Both the position numbers and the translations under genes were made by a program. A DNA stretch of 39,155 bases from Sedimenticola sp. (GTDB lineage Bacteria > Pseudomonadota > Gammaproteobacteria > Chromatiales > Chromatiaceae). Below are positions 18,601-27,003 of the stretch, piece by piece. The stretch's first letter is position 1. Every line of letters starts with the position of its first letter. The stretch is taken from positions 1 through 39,155 of the forward strand of contig DRKS01000010.1 of assembly GCA_011051655.1 (NCBI GenBank), given 5' to 3'. The notes beneath the pieces were generated by a model, which worked only from the letters and a program-made list of their open reading frames with translations, was not told the origin of the DNA and did not search any database.

Positions 18601-19563
18601 CTGGATCTGCGGTTGCAGCGGCTGGATCTGAATTTCAGGCCGGGAGGGAAGACGAAAAAGCCCGGGACGGAGCGGCCGCCGGGACGGGGGGATCTGCTCG
18701 ACCCCCGCGATTTTCCCGCGCTGAGGCTGGATGCCGAAACCCTGGTCCTCAATGAGAAGGATCTCGGCCCCCTCACCCTGAATGTCCGCCGGGTTGACCG
18801 GGGGCTCATGCTGGAGCAGACGACCATCGACTCCCACCAGTTGAGCATAACCGCCAGCGGCCACTGGCTGATGGTGGGGCAGAGCCCTGAATCCTCATTG
18901 ATATTCGATCTCAAGACCTCCTCCATGGGGGATCTGCTGGCGGATCTCGGCTTTACCCGGAACATACAGGGTGCCGATGCCACCATAGGGGGCCGCCTGA
19001 AGTGGCCCGGAGGCCCCCAGCGCGCCAGCCTGGCCAGCATCGAGGGCCAGGTGTCGATGCGCATCGGCAAAGGCAGTTTCCTGGAGGTGGAACCTGGCAT
19101 CGGGCGGGTCTTCGGCCTGCTCAATATAACGGCGCTGCAGCGGCGCCTCATGCTGGATTTCAGCGATCTGTATGGGAAGGGCTTCAGCTTCGACCGCATC
19201 GAGGGGACCTTCGACCTGGAAAAGGGTGACGCCTACACCAATAACCTCCAGATCGACGGCCCGGCCGCCAATATCCTCATCACCGGCCGCACCGGCCTGG
19301 TCAAGGAGGATTTCGATCAGCAGATCATCGTATCCCCCCAGTTGACCGATTCCGTAATACTGGGCACCGCCATCGCCAATCCCGCGGTGGGCGCGGCCCT
19401 GTTCCTGTTCAAGAACATCACGGGCAAGAACCTGGACAAGATCACCAGCTACCAGTACCAGGTGACCGGCCCCTGGGATAATCCGGTCATGTCCAGGAAA
19501 GAGAGCCTGCTGCTCTCGACCGACCAGGGCGATGCGCCGGCGGATGCCCCGGATGAGCCTTAG
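15664..19563 (+). CDS. yhdP: YhdP family AsmA-like envelope protein (phospholipid transport)
   Basis: A 1299-residue protein with one N-terminal transmembrane helix (about residues 13-35, LWQGLLLAVILIGILSGVARLL) and a long periplasmic part rich in beta-strand patterns, typical of AsmA/TamB bridge-like lipid-transfer proteins. The C-terminal RIGKGSFLEVEPGIGRVFGLLNITALQRRL, DFSDLYGKGFSFDRIEGTF and NITGKNLDKITSYQYQVTGPWDNP blocks identify YhdP (DUF3971/AsmA_2). In E. coli, YhdP with TamB and YdbH moves phospholipids to the outer membrane and affects enterobacterial common antigen and barrier function. Size matches E. coli (1266). Translation is probably coupled to rng, whose stop is adjacent. 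Confidence 0.92.
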   Translation: MIRLTKRLVVKLWQGLLLAVILIGILSGVARLLAPVVAGYHGEVAQWAQETLGQPVRIGDMAARWRGFGPRLVLHDVALLDARTRRPNLQFSEVRIDLNLIDVLRSGNPVPQRVTVVGAELLVKRRSDGSIVVQGLEDLQTQGDGGGASPLYLLPWRLAIRDSTVFWENQAIGAEPVRFENVAVTLVNDGPRHQLDASLNLPGKDRGRMELHADLRGALDRPGAWVGDVYLKGGRLALGELLEGRLPEGYVFERGRGDMELWSRWEGGRMRRLQGRIGWKDLRLSAGGRTGREDARVLEVERLGARFLWEKQVRGWRFGMEEIDLRRAGRSWPGGGLSLAVRYDDQNRLRLEAGIEFLRLEDLQAVLDLFPPPPGPAAEALAGLRPQGDLRGIQIGYTETADAPRWSFSGRMEHLHTIPWGDIPGMKNITARVEIDQDRGAVLLDSRRAGLDFSGLFRAPLGLERLTGLAQWVRMPEGGWRIRADDLAARNQDIRTRTRIRLDLPGPSGPSPFLDLQTDFEKGAVSSAHRYLPVGIMDKGLVDWLDRALAGGRVTSGSCLVRGRLGDFPYENHAGRFEVLFGVEELVLDYYPGWPRVEEVAAEIRFLDNGFDAWITEGRILASHIRRAHGRIDRLSEGSPFELEGETRGPLGDHLRLLRETPLSEDFAATVANMRAEGEARLAVDFAIPLADDGLPPFRIHGRVDFQNSTLHLEDWQLSLEAMRGRLGFDREGIRAKDIRARVLDTPVAIDIGPGPAGTEGTRIRARGAVASATLAKRFPDMGLGLLEGTADWLLSLDIPSPGAGPETPARLVAESDLAGVAVRLPAPLGKAAAAPRHFRLATEFGDGPARPVQIRFGDILDAALLLDLRDPRDMKLLRGELRLGGGGARLPPTDEMRLHAVLDELDIGPWLDRLEGAPLEAPSRPLSVDARIGVLRKGEFELREVALDLEQKAGVWSGRLASNLFAADVTTASLDRDLLDLRLQRLDLNFRPGGKTKKPGTERPPGRGDLLDPRDFPALRLDAETLVLNEKDLGPLTLNVRRVDRGLMLEQTTIDSHQLSITASGHWLMVGQSPESSLIFDLKTSSMGDLLADLGFTRNIQGADATIGGRLKWPGGPQRASLASIEGQVSMRIGKGSFLEVEPGIGRVFGLLNITALQRRLMLDFSDLYGKGFSFDRIEGTFDLEKGDAYTNNLQIDGPAANILITGRTGLVKEDFDQQIIVSPQLTDSVILGTAIANPAVGAALFLFKNITGKNLDKITSYQYQVTGPWDNPVMSRKESLLLSTDQGDAPADAPDEP

Positions 19564-19696
19564 CCCGGGTGGGGCGAGTGCCTCTAACGGAGTACCCCTT
19601 ACCCGCAGTGCTGGAATTTAATGCCTTGGGCGGCCTTTATGTTATCCTGCCGATTGCCGCTAAAAACAAGAGAGAAAACCGAAAGACTGTTGCTAA

Positions 19697-20530
19697 ATGA
19701 GTGAGACAAAGAAAAAGATCGCAGCCATCCAGATGGCCAGCGGCCCCAATGTCGGCGCCAATCTGCTGGAGGCCGAGAGGTTGATCGTCGAAGCGGCGGA
19801 CGCCGGCGCGGGCCTTGCCGTCCTGCCCGAGAACTTCGGCTTCATGGGGGCGTCGGAAGAGGACAAATGCGCCCTGTGTGAAAAGGACGGAGAGGGCCCG
19901 ATGCAGGACTTTCTGAGTCAGCTCGCCGGCCGTCTGGGTATCTGGCTGGTGGGCGGCACCATTCCCCTGGAGGCCCATGTCCCCGGAAAAATAAGGGCCG
20001 CCTGCCTGGTCTATGACGATCAGGGCAAACGGGTGGCCCGCTATGACAAGATCCACCTGTTCGATGTTCACCTGGTGGAGACTGATGAACGCTATATCGA
20101 ATCCGAAACCATCGAGCCGGGGGATCAGGCGGTGGTGATCGATTCGCCCTTCGGCCGCCTGGGCATCGCCGTCTGCTACGATCTGCGCTTCCCCGAGATG
20201 TTCCGGCGCATGCTGGATGAGGGCATGGAGACCCTGGTGATGCCGGCCGCCTTCACCGCCATCACCGGCAAGGCCCATTGGGAGATCCTGGTCCGGGCGC
20301 GGGCGGTGGAGAATTTCTGTTATGTGGTCGCGGCGGCCCAGGGCGGCTTCCACGTCAACGGCCGGGAAACCTACGGCCACAGCATGATCGTGGATCCCTG
20401 GGGCACCATTCTGGCCGAGCTGCCCAGCGGCGCCGGCTCCGTCATCGCCCCCCTGGATCTGGAATACCTCGCGGCCACGCGGCGTAATTTCCCCTCCCTC
20501 GATCACCGCCAGCTCTATTGCCACTTATGA
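19697..20530 (+). CDS. Nitrilase-superfamily amidase (Nit1/deaminated-glutathione amidase type)
   Basis: A 277-residue carbon-nitrogen hydrolase with the catalytic triad visible: Glu45 (VLPENFGFMG), Lys118 (RYDKIHLFDV) and Cys160 (IAVCYDLRFPEMFR). The KIHLFDVHL loop and the tldD-rng neighbourhood point to the Nit1/Nit2-like branch, whose members hydrolyse deaminated glutathione or omega-amides of keto acids. The exact substrate is inferred. The 133 bases before it contain no coding sequence and no clear terminator, so read-through from yhdP is likely. Confidence 0.9.
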   Translation: MSETKKKIAAIQMASGPNVGANLLEAERLIVEAADAGAGLAVLPENFGFMGASEEDKCALCEKDGEGPMQDFLSQLAGRLGIWLVGGTIPLEAHVPGKIRAACLVYDDQGKRVARYDKIHLFDVHLVETDERYIESETIEPGDQAVVIDSPFGRLGIAVCYDLRFPEMFRRMLDEGMETLVMPAAFTAITGKAHWEILVRARAVENFCYVVAAAQGGFHVNGRETYGHSMIVDPWGTILAELPSGAGSVIAPLDLEYLAATRRNFPSLDHRQLYCHL

Positions 20531-20568
20531 GTTGTGGGGCAAGATGGTTTGTGTTTTCCTGCTAGCTG

Positions 20569-22011
<1,443 letters not shown>

Positions 22012-22022
22012 GGCATTAATGC

Positions 22023-23369
22023 ATGCAGAACGATTCCAATGACATGGTTGAACGCGAGGCCCGCATGGAGCAACTGGTCTGTGATCTGCTGGCCGAGGCG
22101 AAGAGACAGGGCGCCAGCGCCGCGGAGGCCTGTGTCAGCGGGGATGCGGGCCTGTCCGTCAGCGTGCGCCTGGGGGATGTGGAGACCATCGAGCACATGC
22201 GGGACAACGGCCTGGGCGTCACCGTCTACTTTGGCCGGCGCAAGGGCTCGGCGAGCACCTCGGACCTCAGCCCGGAGGCGGTGCGCGATACGGTAAAGGC
22301 CGCTTGCAACATCGCCCGCTATACCACCGAGGATGAATGCAACGGGCTGGCCGATGCGGAGCTGATGGCCACCGATCCGCCGGACCTGAAGCTTTATCAT
22401 CCCTGGGATATTGACGTCAGCGGTGCCATCGAGCTGGGCAAAAGGTGCGAAGAGGCGGCCCGGACGCTGGATGAGCGCATTGTCAATTCGGAGGGGGCCT
22501 CCTTGAATACCCACGCCGGGCTGCATGTCTACGGCAACAGCCATGGTTTCATCGGCGGCTATCCCACCACCCGCCACAGCCTGAGCTGCGCCGTAATCGG
22601 GCAGGAAGGCGAAACCATGCAGCGTGACTATTGGTACACGGTTGGCCGCGCCGCGGCAGACCTCGAGACTGCGGAGGCGGTAGGCGCAAAGGCCGCCCGG
22701 CGGGCGCTGGCCCGCCTTGGCGCGCGCAAGATCAGCACCCGTGACGCCCCGGTTGTTTTTCAGTCGGATATCGCCACCGGCCTGCTGCGCAACTTTATCA
22801 GCGCCATCCGGGGCGCCGCCCTCTACCGGCAGGCCTCGTTTTTGCTCGATCATCTGGGTAAACAGATCTTCCCCCGCTTTGTGCATATCCATGAAAATCC
22901 CCTCTTGCCGGGAGGGTTGGGCAGCGCCGCCTTCGATGCTGAGGGTGTCGCCACTCATGCCAGGGATCTGGTCAGCGAAGGGGTGCTCAGGGGCTATGTG
23001 TTAAACAGCTATTCGGCCCGCAAACTGGGCATGCAGACCACGGGCAATGCGGGTGGCGTCCGAAACCTGGCGATTGATCCCGGCGAGCTGGACCTGGATG
23101 GACTGTTGAAGGAGATGGGGACCGGCCTGTTGGTCACTGAAATGATGGGCCACGGCGTCAATATGGTTACCGGGGACTATTCCCGTGGCGCTGCCGGATT
23201 CTGGGTGGAGCGCGGAGAGATCCAGTATCCGGTGGAAGAGATCACCATCGCCGGCAATCTGAAGGAGATGTTCCGGCAGTTGCTGGCCGTCGGCACCGAT
23301 GAAGAACGCCGCGGCAACATCCGCACCGGCTCCTGGCTCATTGAGAACATGACGATTGCAGGAAGCTAA
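22023..23369 (+). CDS. pmbA: PmbA/TldE, partner subunit of the TldD protease
   Basis: The 448-residue non-catalytic subunit that forms a heterodimer with TldD. It shares the fold but lacks the HExxxH motif; the equivalent region reads FQSDIATGLLRNFISAIRGAALYRQASFL. Family blocks include GLGVTVYFGRRKGSASTSDLS, EGVLRGYVLNSYSARKLGMQTTGNAGG and MMGHGVNMVTGDYSRGAAGFWVE. In E. coli tldD and pmbA are far apart; here they are adjacent, as in many other Gammaproteobacteria. A strong hairpin terminator follows the stop. Confidence 0.96.
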   Translation: MQNDSNDMVEREARMEQLVCDLLAEAKRQGASAAEACVSGDAGLSVSVRLGDVETIEHMRDNGLGVTVYFGRRKGSASTSDLSPEAVRDTVKAACNIARYTTEDECNGLADAELMATDPPDLKLYHPWDIDVSGAIELGKRCEEAARTLDERIVNSEGASLNTHAGLHVYGNSHGFIGGYPTTRHSLSCAVIGQEGETMQRDYWYTVGRAAADLETAEAVGAKAARRALARLGARKISTRDAPVVFQSDIATGLLRNFISAIRGAALYRQASFLLDHLGKQIFPRFVHIHENPLLPGGLGSAAFDAEGVATHARDLVSEGVLRGYVLNSYSARKLGMQTTGNAGGVRNLAIDPGELDLDGLLKEMGTGLLVTEMMGHGVNMVTGDYSRGAAGFWVERGEIQYPVEEITIAGNLKEMFRQLLAVGTDEERRGNIRTGSWLIENMTIAGS

Positions 23370-23390
23370 TTCCCGCTTTGTAGCACCTGA

Positions 23391-23441
23391 CTGACGACAA
23401 AGGGGGGGCGGAAACGCCCCCCTTTGTCGTCAGCGTTTTTT
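23391..23441 (+). terminator. Rho-independent terminator after pmbA
   Basis: Arms 23391-23410 and 23415-23433 pair over almost 20 bp (CTGACGACAAAGGGGGG... with one extra G bulged) around a GAAA loop. A run of six T's at 23436-23441 follows. The right arm and T-run lie inside the end of the convergent adk frame: its TGA stop is complementary to 23430-23432, and the T-run is the antisense of its last lysine codons. Confidence 0.85.
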
Positions 23442-24752
23442 ACGCGCCGTTTTTTTCTTTGTGGTCTTCTTTTTAGCCGCCACCTTCTTCTTCACAGCGA
23501 CCTTTTTCTTCGCGGTCTTCTTCTTGACCGCCGCCTTCTTCTTTACGGCGGCCTTTTTCTTGGAGGCCACTTTTTTCTTCGCGGCCTTTTTCTTTGTGGT
23601 CTTCTTTTTAGCCGCCACCTTCTTCTTCACGGCGGCCTTTTTCTTCGCGGTCTTCTTCTTGCCCGCCGCCTTCTTCTTTGCGACGGCTTTTTTCTTGGAG
23701 GCTGCTTTTTTCTTCACGGCCTTCTTTTTGGCTGCTGCCTTCTTCCTCGTAACGGCCTTTTTCTTTGCGGTCTTCTTTTTAGCCGCCACCTTCTTCTTCA
23801 CAGCGGCCTTTTTCTTCACGGTCTTCTTCTTGCCCGCCGCCTTCTTCTTTGCGACGATCTTTTTCTTGGAGGCTGCTTTTTTCTTCACGGTCTTCTTTTT
23901 GGCTGTTGCCTTCTTCTTCGTGACGGCCTTTTTCTTGGAGGCCACTTTTTTCTTTACGGTTTTATTTTTAGCCGCTGCCTTTTTTGCCGCTTTTTTTGCC
24001 GGAGTGGCTGCGGCCGGTTTTTCCCCGGCCGCCTCCAATCCCTCTTCCGGTGGCTCAGAGGTATCGTTCGCGGCCGGGGCTGGCGCGGCGCCGGAGGCCT
24101 TTCCGAGGGCGTTGTTTATTTCCCTGCACACGGCCTTGAATATGGTGTTGATGTCCCCCACGCCTTCAACCCTGGCCAGCCGGCCCGCCGCCTTATAATA
24201 TTGAATCACCGGCGCGGTCTGGTGCTGGTAGACCCGCAGCCGGTTGGTGATGGTCACTTCATTGTCGTCAGAGCGCTGGTGAAGCTTGCCGCCGCACTTG
24301 TCGCAAATGCCTTCCACGGTGGGAGGATTGGTGTACATGTTGTACATCTGTCCGCAGGATTCACAGGTGCGCCGGCCCTCCAGCCGCTGCATGATGATGT
24401 CGGGGTCCACATCGATGAGCAGTGAGAGATCCAGTGGCTGGTTCAGTTTTTCGAGTAATTCGTCCAGGGCCTCCGCCTGGCTGATATTGCGGGGGAATCC
24501 GTCCAGGATGAAGCCGTTGGCCGCATCGGGCTGGCTGAGCCGGTCCTGGATCATGCCCAGGACGATCTCGTCGGAAACCAGGTGGCCTTCATCCATGACC
24601 TGTTTGGCCTGTATGCCCAGGGGCGTCTTTGACTCCACTGCTTCGCGCAGCAGGTCGCCGGTGGAGATCTGCGGGATATGGTACTGGTCGGCGAGTTTTT
24701 TGGCCTGGGTTCCCTTTCCGGAACCCGGCGCGCCCAATAATACTATTCTCAT
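23430..24752 (-). CDS. adk: Adenylate kinase with a C-terminal histone H1-like Lys/Ala-rich tail
   Basis: Residues 1 to about 217 are a complete long-form adenylate kinase (ATP + AMP to 2 ADP): P-loop GAPGSGKGT at 7-15, AMP-binding STGDLLR at 30-36, LDGFPRN at 83-89 and a LID domain. The LID carries four cysteines (C130, C133, C150, C153), the structural zinc type; E. coli Adk lacks these. A flexible Ala/Pro/Glu linker (about 218-249) leads into ~190 residues of (A/V/T)(A/S/T)KKK repeats with almost no other residue types, like bacterial H1/AlgP tails. E. coli Adk is 214 residues, so this protein is twice the normal size. The frame is continuous through the junction. The start has a GGGGGA ribosome binding site. 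The tail could bind nucleic acid or polyphosphate, or be a slippage-prone addition; function is unknown. Confidence 0.93.
   Translation of the reverse strand: MRIVLLGAPGSGKGTQAKKLADQYHIPQISTGDLLREAVESKTPLGIQAKQVMDEGHLVSDEIVLGMIQDRLSQPDAANGFILDGFPRNISQAEALDELLEKLNQPLDLSLLIDVDPDIIMQRLEGRRTCESCGQMYNMYTNPPTVEGICDKCGGKLHQRSDDNEVTITNRLRVYQHQTAPVIQYYKAAGRLARVEGVGDINTIFKAVCREINNALGKASGAAPAPAANDTSEPPEEGLEAAGEKPAAATPAKKAAKKAAAKNKTVKKKVASKKKAVTKKKATAKKKTVKKKAASKKKIVAKKKAAGKKKTVKKKAAVKKKVAAKKKTAKKKAVTRKKAAAKKKAVKKKAASKKKAVAKKKAAGKKKTAKKKAAVKKKVAAKKKTTKKKAAKKKVASKKKAAVKKKAAVKKKTAKKKVAVKKKVAAKKKTTKKKTARKKR
23461..23980. repeat. Degenerate internal repeats encoding the Adk tail
   Basis: A block starting GTGGTCTTCTTTTTAGCCGC at 23461 recurs at 23596 (offset 135) and, with small changes, at 23767 (offset 171). 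Both offsets are multiples of 15, i.e. of the KKKxx pentapeptide unit, so duplications kept both reading frame and repeat register. Confidence 0.75.
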
Positions 24753-24926
24753 TGTTCCCCCTGCTGTCCACTGATGGCCGAGGAAGCCCGCTGCCGCATG
24801 CCGGTTGAAACCCGTCGACAGCCATGCCCCAATGCCGTGATTTATGGCTGCGTTAAGCTACCCCCAGATGTCCTGTGAAGTCAACGCGGTTTTTGCGCTT
24901 GTCGCCGTATTGGCGCGCCTGTTCCC

Positions 24927-24956
24927 TTGAGTAACAAACCGGCCTTGGGCTATCCT
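24927..24956 (+). promoter_or_regulatory. Candidate sigma-70 promoter of the phosphofructokinase gene
   Basis: TTGAGT (24927-24932) and TATCCT (24951-24956) are separated by 18 bases, about 40 bases before the start codon. They lie in the 243-base divergent region between adk and the phosphofructokinase gene. Each box matches consensus at four of six positions; this is a prediction only. Confidence 0.35.
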
Positions 24957-24995
24957 CTGGCCATTGTCGACAGAAACCACCGGAGCCGATGAACC

Positions 24996-26258
24996 ATGAC
25001 CCCCAAGAACGCCTTTTATGCGCAGTCCGGCGGTGTGACCGCTGTTATCAATGCCTCCGCCTGCGGTCTGATTGAGACGGCCCGCAAGCACTCCGACAGG
25101 ATCGGCAATGTCTATGCCGGCCGCAACGGCATTATCGGCGCCCTGACAGAGGACTTGATCGATACCTCCCAAGAGTCCGACGAGGCCATTGCGGCTCTGC
25201 GCAATACACCCTCCGGGGCCTTCGGTTCCTGCCGGTACAAGCTGAAAAGCCTGGAGGAAAACCGGCGCGAATATGAGCGGCTGATCGAGGTCTTCAAGGC
25301 GCATGATATCGGTTATTTCTTTTACAATGGGGGTGGCGATTCCGCCGATACCTGCCACAAGGTGTCCCAGCTGTCCGAGAAGCTGGGTTATCCCATTCAG
25401 GCCATTCATGTGCCGAAGACGGTGGATAACGACCTGCCGGTTACCGATAACTGCCCCGGCTTCGGGTCCGTCGCCAAGTACATCGCCGTTTCCACCCGCG
25501 AGGCGAGCTTTGACGTGGCCTCCATGTATAAAACCTCCACCAAGGTCTTCGTGCTCGAGGTCATGGGCCGGCATGCGGGCTGGATAGCCGCCGCCGGCGG
25601 TCTGGCGGCGGATGCCGATCATGACCTGCCCATCCTTATATTGTTTCCTGAGATTGTGTTCGATCAGGCCGCCTTCATCGCCAAGGTGAAGGAGAAGATC
25701 GATCAGTATGGCTACTGCTCCATTGTCGTTTCAGAGGGTGTAAAGGGGCCGGACGGTAAGTTTCTTTCGGACCAGGGCCTGCGTGATGCCTTCGGCCACG
25801 CCCAGCTTGGGGGGGTTGCGCCGGTGGTGGCCAATATCATCAAGAATGAACTGGGGCTGAAATATCATTGGGCCGTGGCGGATTATTTGCAGCGCGCCGC
25901 CCGGCATATCGCATCCAGGACGGATGTGGAGCAGGCCTATGCCCTGGGCAGGGCCGCAGTGGAGTTGGCCCTGGAGGGCAAGAACGCCATCATGCCCGCC
26001 ATCGTGCGCACCAGTGATGAGCCTTACGCATGGGAGATCGGCCACGCCAATCTGGCGGATGTGGCCAATGTGGAAAAGATGATGCCGGATAACTTCATTA
26101 CGGAGGATGGCTTTGGCATTACCGATGAATGCCGCCGCTACCTGGCGCCGCTGATTCAGGGTGAGGATTATCCGTCCTATAAGAATGGGCTGCCCCGGTA
26201 CATCACCCTGAAGAATGTGGCTGTGCCCAAAAAGCTGGGCGCCGGATTCGATCTTTAG
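24996..26258 (+). CDS. pfp: Pyrophosphate-dependent 6-phosphofructokinase
   Basis: The 420-residue enzyme interconverts fructose 6-phosphate and fructose 1,6-bisphosphate. The family motif reads NGGGDSADT (residues 111-119), with Asp at the position that is Gly in ATP-dependent enzymes (GGDGS), a change known to favour PPi over ATP. PKTVDND at 140-146, which carries the lysine typical of PPi enzymes, and [11 protein letters not shown] agree. PPi-PFKs are reversible and save ATP. Methanotroph enzymes also act on sedoheptulose 7-phosphate and ribulose 5-phosphate. The start at 24996 has GGAG about 10 bases upstream. The gene is divergent from adk and convergent with rpiA, sharing a TTAG in which the two stop codons overlap. 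Confidence 0.92.
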   Translation: MTPKNAFYAQSGGVTAVINASACGLIETARKHSDRIGNVYAGRNGIIGALTEDLIDTSQESDEAIAALRNTPSGAFGSCRYKLKSLEENRREYERLIEVFKAHDIGYFFYNGGGDSADTCHKVSQLSEKLGYPIQAIHVPKTVDNDLPVTDNCPGFGSVAKYIAVSTREASFDVASMYKTSTKVFVLEVMGRHAGWIAAAGGLAADADHDLPILILFPEIVFDQAAFIAKVKEKIDQYGYCSIVVSEGVKGPDGKFLSDQGLRDAFGHAQLGGVAPVVANIIKNELGLKYHWAVADYLQRAARHIASRTDVEQAYALGRAAVELALEGKNAIMPAIVRTSDEPYAWEIGHANLADVANVEKMMPDNFITEDGFGITDECRRYLAPLIQGEDYPSYKNGLPRYITLKNVAVPKKLGAGFDL

Positions 26259-26911
26259 GTGAGGGTTTTTTCCCCCGACTCCGTGCCCAGGATAAGCACG
26301 TCCGCGGGACGCTGAGCGAAGATGCCCACGGTGACGACGCCAGCGATATTGTTCAGCTCCCTTTCCATTTTTACCGGCTCCATGATCTTGAGATTATGCA
26401 CGTCCAGGATCAGGTTGCCGTTGTCGGTGGTGAAGCCTTCGCGCCACATGGGGGTGCCGCCAAGCTTGACCAGTTCCCGGCCGACATAGCTGCGCGCCAT
26501 GGGGATGACCTCAATGGGCAATGGGAATCCGCCCAACATATCCACCAGTTTGCTCTCATCGGCAATGCATACGAATTTTTTGCTGGCTGCGGCTATGATT
26601 TTTTCCCGCGTCAGCGCGCCGCCGCCGCCCTTGATCAGATGGAGATAATGGGTGGCTTCGTCGGCGCCGTCCACATAGAGGCTGAGTTCCCCCACGGCAT
26701 TCAGGTCGAATACGGGGATGCCGTGGGCCTTCAGGCGCTCCGTTGATGCTTCAGAACTGGATACGGTGCCATCGATGCGGTGCTTGATGTCCGCCAGCAG
26801 GTCTATGAAGTGGTTGACCGTAGAGCCGGTGCCGATGCCGATAACGCCGTCTTCGTCCACATAATCCAAAGCAGCCTTTGCCGCCCTTTTTTTCAGCTCG
26901 TCCAAGGACAT
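26255..26911 (-). CDS. rpiA: Ribose-5-phosphate isomerase A
   Basis: Interconverts ribose 5-phosphate and ribulose 5-phosphate in the pentose phosphate and Calvin pathways. The 218 residues match E. coli RpiA (219). Motifs are [13 protein letters not shown] near residue 25, [61 protein letters not shown] with the catalytic Asp/Glu/Lys residues, and [16 protein letters not shown]. An AGGAG ribosome binding site lies seven bases before the ATG. It is convergent with the PPi-phosphofructokinase and divergent from ilvA. Confidence 0.97.
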   Translation of the reverse strand: MSLDELKKRAAKAALDYVDEDGVIGIGTGSTVNHFIDLLADIKHRIDGTVSSSEASTERLKAHGIPVFDLNAVGELSLYVDGADEATHYLHLIKGGGGALTREKIIAAASKKFVCIADESKLVDMLGGFPLPIEVIPMARSYVGRELVKLGGTPMWREGFTTDNGNLILDVHNLKIMEPVKMERELNNIAGVVTVGIFAQRPADVLILGTESGEKTLT

Positions 26912-26944
26912 GGTGTGCTCCTGAGCAGTATCTGGGTGGTTACA

Positions 26945-26970
26945 GTTTACGGTTTACGGTTGACGGTTTA
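26945..26970. repeat. Seven-base tandem repeat between rpiA and ilvA
   Basis: GTTTACG (26945-26951), GTTTACG (26952-26958), GTTGACG (26959-26965) and a partial GTTTA form a period-7 array of about 3.7 copies in the 92-base divergent region. It may be incidental or a binding site; no regulator is recognisable. Confidence 0.6.
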
Positions 26971-27003
26971 AAGTGGTGATTCAAACGAGAGACACTTGGC
27001 GAC

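Noticed and set aside
23461-24000. Direct repeats suggesting a CRISPR array
   Set aside because: The repeats are imperfect, in frame and coding for KKKxx pentads, without unique spacers or cas genes.
23424-24425. Phe/Leu-rich plus-strand frames that look like multi-pass membrane proteins
   Set aside because: They are the antisense of the Lys/Ala repeats of Adk (AAG/AAA read as CTT/TTT). The same artefact occurs opposite the H1-like gene at 28557-29184.
24753-24995. A small gene in the adk-pfp divergent region
   Set aside because: Short frames exist but none has a ribosome binding site or recognisable product; the region reads as regulatory DNA.
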